NCBI RefSeq assembly: GCF_002222635.1
Contig: NZ_CP022415.1
Coordinates: forward strand, 310,001-374,000
Length of the DNA: 64,000 nt
Origin: Pseudosulfitobacter pseudonitzschiae
GTDB lineage: Bacteria; Pseudomonadota; Alphaproteobacteria; Rhodobacterales; Rhodobacteraceae
Reading direction: 5' to 3'
Below the pieces are notes generated by a model that did no database searches, was not told where the DNA came from, and saw nothing but the letters and a program-made list of their open reading frames with translations. A program made the position numbers and the translations under genes. Below are positions 61,593 through 64,000 of this stretch, in pieces; within the stretch, counting starts at the first letter, position 1; each line of letters starts with the position of its first letter.

Positions 61593-61671
61593 GGTCGCTG
61601 GTCCTCACCTTCTATCCGATTGTCTGACCTGCGATGCCGTGCCCGATGTATATCGGTGCAGGAGTTTCGCG

Positions 61672-62166
61672 ATGGCGACTATGGGGGAGTTTCTCCAGGA
61701 CTACGGGGTGGACATAAGGACCAACGGGCCGCGGCGTTGGACGGATGAGATCAAGGCACGGATCGTGGCTGAGAGTTTGCAGCCGAGTGTGACTGTGAAT
61801 GCAGTTGCAGCGCGGTATGGGCTTCGGGCGAACCATTTATCGGAATGGCGCAGTCGGGCACGCCTTGGCCGGTTAGTTTGCCTGCGTTTGAAGATGACAG
61901 CTTCTGTTTTGCGTCGATCGTGGTGCCGGATGGCGGCGGTGCGCATGTGCCAGCTGTTGCCGGGGCAGCCCGCAAAGCCTGACGGGTCGTCCCCTGGATC
62001 CATCGAGATTGCGATAGGTCGCGTGATAATCCGGCTTGAAGGCACCAGCAGTTCTGATCGGATTGCCGAGATCGTGCGGGCAATCGGGGGCGCGGCCATG
62101 ATGTTCCCGTCAAACCGCGTGCCGGTCCTGGTCTCGACGCAGCTTGTGGACTTTCGCAAAGGTCAC
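61672..62166 (+). mobile_element. IS66-family tnpA relic running into a tnpB fragment
   Basis: IS66 TnpA text is clear: DIRTNGPRRWTDEIKARIVA (about 61712-61770), AVAARYGLRANHLSEWRSRA, and near the end GSIEIAIGRVIIRLEGTSSS. Between about 61875 and 61980 the correct text (LPAFEDDSFCFASIVVPDGG) is in the +1 frame, so two opposite indels flank that part and the frame is restored. TnpB begins at 62098, MMFPSNRVPVLVSTQLVDFR, in the same frame as TnpA without a stop between, and breaks off near 62166. No DDE transposase (tnpC) is present. Confidence 0.8.
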
Positions 62167-62432
62167 CTCCCGTGCAGATCAGGAGAGAGAAGTGATGAAT
62201 GATTATGGTATGGGTTCGGAATGGGGTTCGGCTGGTTTTGGGCAATCTTATGTATCGTGTTCGTAGATCTCGCCATTGCGGAATTGAGATAAACGTCGTT
62301 GGTGAATTATGCGACCGTCCCTGACCCCAGATGTTCATTTTGAATCTGCCTTCGGGATTCTGCCCAAAGTTGACATCAAAGCAATGATACAACGCCTGCA
62401 AATAAGCGCGCTGACGGGCCTCGCGCGTGCGG
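62167..62432. other. Non-coding stretch at the right side of the island
   Basis: About 265 bases after the tnpB fragment with no supported gene, repeat or terminator. The segment before the IclR gene may hold the right junction of the island, but no homologue of the missing trans-sulfuration gene is visible here. Confidence 0.4.
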
Positions 62433-63242
62433 TCAGAGGCTGTCCGTGATCGCGCGCCCGGCCTCGATCGCGACCGGGGCGGCTTGGCGGATAAAGTCGT
62501 CGGGGGTCCATTCGGACTGCGACCCGGCTACATGGATCGCACCCAAGGGGCGACCGTCGCGGCGGGTGATGGCGATGCCGATGGCAATCTCGCCCAGCAC
62601 AAATTCATCAACCACCATGGCAAAGCCGTCTCTACGGGCCTGTGCAATGGCTTCCATCACCGCCTCTGGGTCGGTCTGCGTGTGCGCGGTGTAGGGATGA
62701 AGCAGGCTGCGGGCGAGGATGGTGCGCGCCTCGGGTTCGGGTAGGGCAGACAGGACCGCGCGCCCGCCAGCGGTACAATAGGTCGGTACGCTGTGACCGA
62801 CCAGCGTGGCATAGAACGTTTCGCGCTTGGACTGCATCCGCAGGGCATAGATCAGTCGAGTTTCGTCATACAGGCTGAAATCCACCCGTTCGCGGATCGT
62901 CTTGCGCAACTCCAGCAGCACCGGAGTCGCCTTTTGCACCACCGGGTCCAACCGCAGCAGGTCCAGTGTGTGATCCAGAAGGCGCAGGCCGGGCAGATAG
63001 CCGCGGTCGTCTGCACTGCGCCGGATATAGCCCAGCGTCATCAGCGTGTGTACCAGCCGCTGCGCGGCAGAGCGGTCGATGTTGGCGCGTGTCGCAATCT
63101 CGGTCAGGCTGAGTGGGCCACCGGCTTGGTGAAACGCGCCCAGAACCAGCATTGCTCGCCCGGCGGCGCGAACGAACAGACGGTCGTCTTTTGCCTGAGA
63201 ATTGATCGCCTCCGGCGGATCTGCGCGAAGAATACTTGGCAT
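62433..63242 (-). CDS. IclR-family transcriptional regulator
   Basis: 269 residues. The N-terminal winged helix has PLSLTEIATRANIDRSAAQR (about 42-61) and LMTLGYIRRSADDRGYLPGL, with the IclR ligand domain after about residue 90: FYATLVGHSVPTYCTAGGRA (about 142-161) and FVLGEIAIGIAITRRDGRPL (about 217-236). It is divergent from the M81 peptidase gene, and a palindrome (63302-63320) between them is a probable operator. It likely regulates that gene and itself. Confidence 0.9.
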   Translation of the reverse strand: MPSILRADPPEAINSQAKDDRLFVRAAGRAMLVLGAFHQAGGPLSLTEIATRANIDRSAAQRLVHTLMTLGYIRRSADDRGYLPGLRLLDHTLDLLRLDPVVQKATPVLLELRKTIRERVDFSLYDETRLIYALRMQSKRETFYATLVGHSVPTYCTAGGRAVLSALPEPEARTILARSLLHPYTAHTQTDPEAVMEAIAQARRDGFAMVVDEFVLGEIAIGIAITRRDGRPLGAIHVAGSQSEWTPDDFIRQAAPVAIEAGRAITDSL

Positions 63243-63301
63243 GGGAAACCTTTGCTTGACGAATCTCGATAGGGGTCAATACGCTTACTATACGCTATAG
63301 A

Positions 63302-63320
63302 TGTATCGCCTGTCGATACA
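63302..63320. promoter_or_regulatory. Candidate IclR operator
   Basis: TGTATCG-CCTGT-CGATACA, perfect 7-bp arms with a 5-base spacer, located 60 bases upstream of iclR and 46 bases upstream of the peptidase start. TATAC/CTATAG sequences adjacent could be -10 elements. Confidence 0.65.
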
Positions 63321-63365
63321 AAGCCTTTGCGATCACGGTTGCGCACAACCATTAAGGAGTCTCGA

Positions 63366-64000
63366 TTGAGAGTTGCCGTTGCCGGTTTTCTGCACGAAAC
63401 CAATACGTTCGCCCCAGTGCGAGCGGATCTTGCGGCGTTCCAGTTCGGCGGCGGCTATGTTCCGATGGTGCGCGGACACGACATGATGTCGGCATTGAAG
63501 GGCGTGAATTTGGGCATGGTCGGCGCGCTGGATGTGGCACGCGAATTGGGTTGGGATGTTGTACCTATTCTTTGGACGGCGGCGATCCCGTCGGCTCATG
63601 TGACCCGCGACGCTTTCGAGACCATCGCAGAAGAAATCATCACCGGGCTGCGCGCGGCCCTGCCGCTGGACGGTGTGTTCCTGGATCTGCACGGCGCAAT
63701 GGTGGCCGAGCATCTGGACGACGGTGAGGGCGAGATCGCGCGCCGGGTGCGCGACGTGGTGGGACCGGACGTGCCGGTAACGGCGGCGCTGGACCTGCAT
63801 GGCAATATCTCGGCCGGGTTCGTCGCGCAGGTGGACGGACTGGTGGGGTTCCGTACCTATCCGCATGTTGACATGGCCGACACCGGAGCGTCGGCGGCGC
63901 GCTTGCTGGATCGCATGATGACCACCGGCACCCGTCCGGCGCGGGCGTTCCGATGCATGTCTTACCTTGTGCCCATCCCGTTCCAGACCACCGACATGGA
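63366..64000 (+). CDS. M81 family metallopeptidase (MlrC-like), N-terminal part
   Basis: Frame from TTG 63366 with AAGGAG seven bases upstream is open to the window end, about 211 residues of a protein that normally reaches about 490. It reads RVAVAGFLHETNTFAPVRAD at the start, HVTRDAFETIAEEIITGL (about 79-96), GVFLDLHGAMVAEHLDDGEG (about 104-123) and VTAALDLHGNISAGFV (about 139-154). The His/Asp-rich LHGAM and DLHGN segments are metal-site motifs of the MlrC (microcystinase C) family. Cytoplasmic peptidase or amidase of unclear substrate, probably under the divergent IclR. Confidence 0.88.
   Translation, partial: MRVAVAGFLHETNTFAPVRADLAAFQFGGGYVPMVRGHDMMSALKGVNLGMVGALDVARELGWDVVPILWTAAIPSAHVTRDAFETIAEEIITGLRAALPLDGVFLDLHGAMVAEHLDDGEGEIARRVRDVVGPDVPVTAALDLHGNISAGFVAQVDGLVGFRTYPHVDMADTGASAARLLDRMMTTGTRPARAFRCMSYLVPIPFQTTDM

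Noticed and set aside
61639-62202. Treating the whole 187-residue frame as an intact IS66 protein
   Set aside because: The middle third is out of frame relative to IS66 TnpA and the end is tnpB; it is a relic.
1-64000. CRISPR arrays, rRNA operons, complete prophage or integrase genes
   Set aside because: No regularly spaced direct repeats, rRNA-like sequence or phage/integrase motifs were found while reading the window.

Overview
The window looks like chromosomal DNA of a Roseobacter-type alphaproteobacterium (Rhodobacterales). The reasons are the moderately high GC content, the AdoCbl-dependent ribonucleotide reductase, the short HisG paired with HisZ, a DUF1489 protein, many TRAP/ABC uptake and aromatic or methyl-compound catabolic genes, tight ATGA gene overlaps, and dispersed repeats ending in GGCCAAAAGAAG or GGCAAGATGAAG. 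All family names come from reading motifs by eye; no database search was run.

Layout. 1-5.1 kb: a class-I glutamine amidotransferase tail (cut by the window edge), a cytochrome P450 and a glutamine-synthetase-like ligase, which resembles a gamma-glutamyl amine-processing cassette; then a quinone-reductase-like protein and a BON-MscS channel. A tRNA-Gln(TTG) lies at 5.17 kb. 5.4-7.3 kb: a MarR regulator and a Bcr/CflA exporter. 7.4-8.1 kb: a decayed class-III aminotransferase. 8.1-11 kb: a ROK regulator divergent from a fructokinase-like kinase and a small transaldolase, separated by a perfect 35-bp palindrome.

11-22 kb: a catabolic block made of two divergent operons and a third that converges on them. 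It contains a flavin monooxygenase, a P450 with an unusual I-helix and an amidohydrolase (minus), then a crotonase and a TRAP transporter (plus), then a feruloyl-CoA-synthase-like ligase, a short-chain dehydrogenase and a MarR regulator (minus), with a divergent DUF3237 gene. Together they suggest uptake and CoA-dependent breakdown of a phenylpropanoid-like acid; the substrate is inferred. 22-29.5 kb: an SH3 protein, a glyoxylate/hydroxypyruvate-reductase-type enzyme, gamma-glutamyltransferase, a D-lactate-dehydrogenase-type flavoprotein and a dimethylglycine-dehydrogenase-like enzyme. 29.6-33 kb: GH25 lysozyme, amino-acid-oxidase-like, aldo/keto reductase and GST genes. 33.2-34.4 kb: a small secreted protein and ZinT behind a Zur-like box. 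34.4-43.8 kb: one purine-salvage operon, xdhABC followed by a BMP-type nucleoside/base ABC importer. 44-55.2 kb: housekeeping genes (dnaE, lipoprotein, slyX, hisS-hisZ-hisG, DUF1489, nrdJ). 55.3-57.4 kb: B3/4, XRE-cupin and PaiB-like genes.

57.45-62.4 kb looks like an accessory island. It begins inside a trans-sulfuration gene cut after about 16 codons. It carries an MFS transporter, a PRC-barrel stress-type protein with a possible EcfG promoter, a DUF4168 gene interrupted by an amber codon just after its signal peptide, an orphan secreted protein, and eroded IS3 and IS66 fragments. The window ends with an IclR regulator divergent from an M81 (MlrC-type) metallopeptidase that runs off the end. 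No CRISPR array, rRNA or complete transposase was seen.
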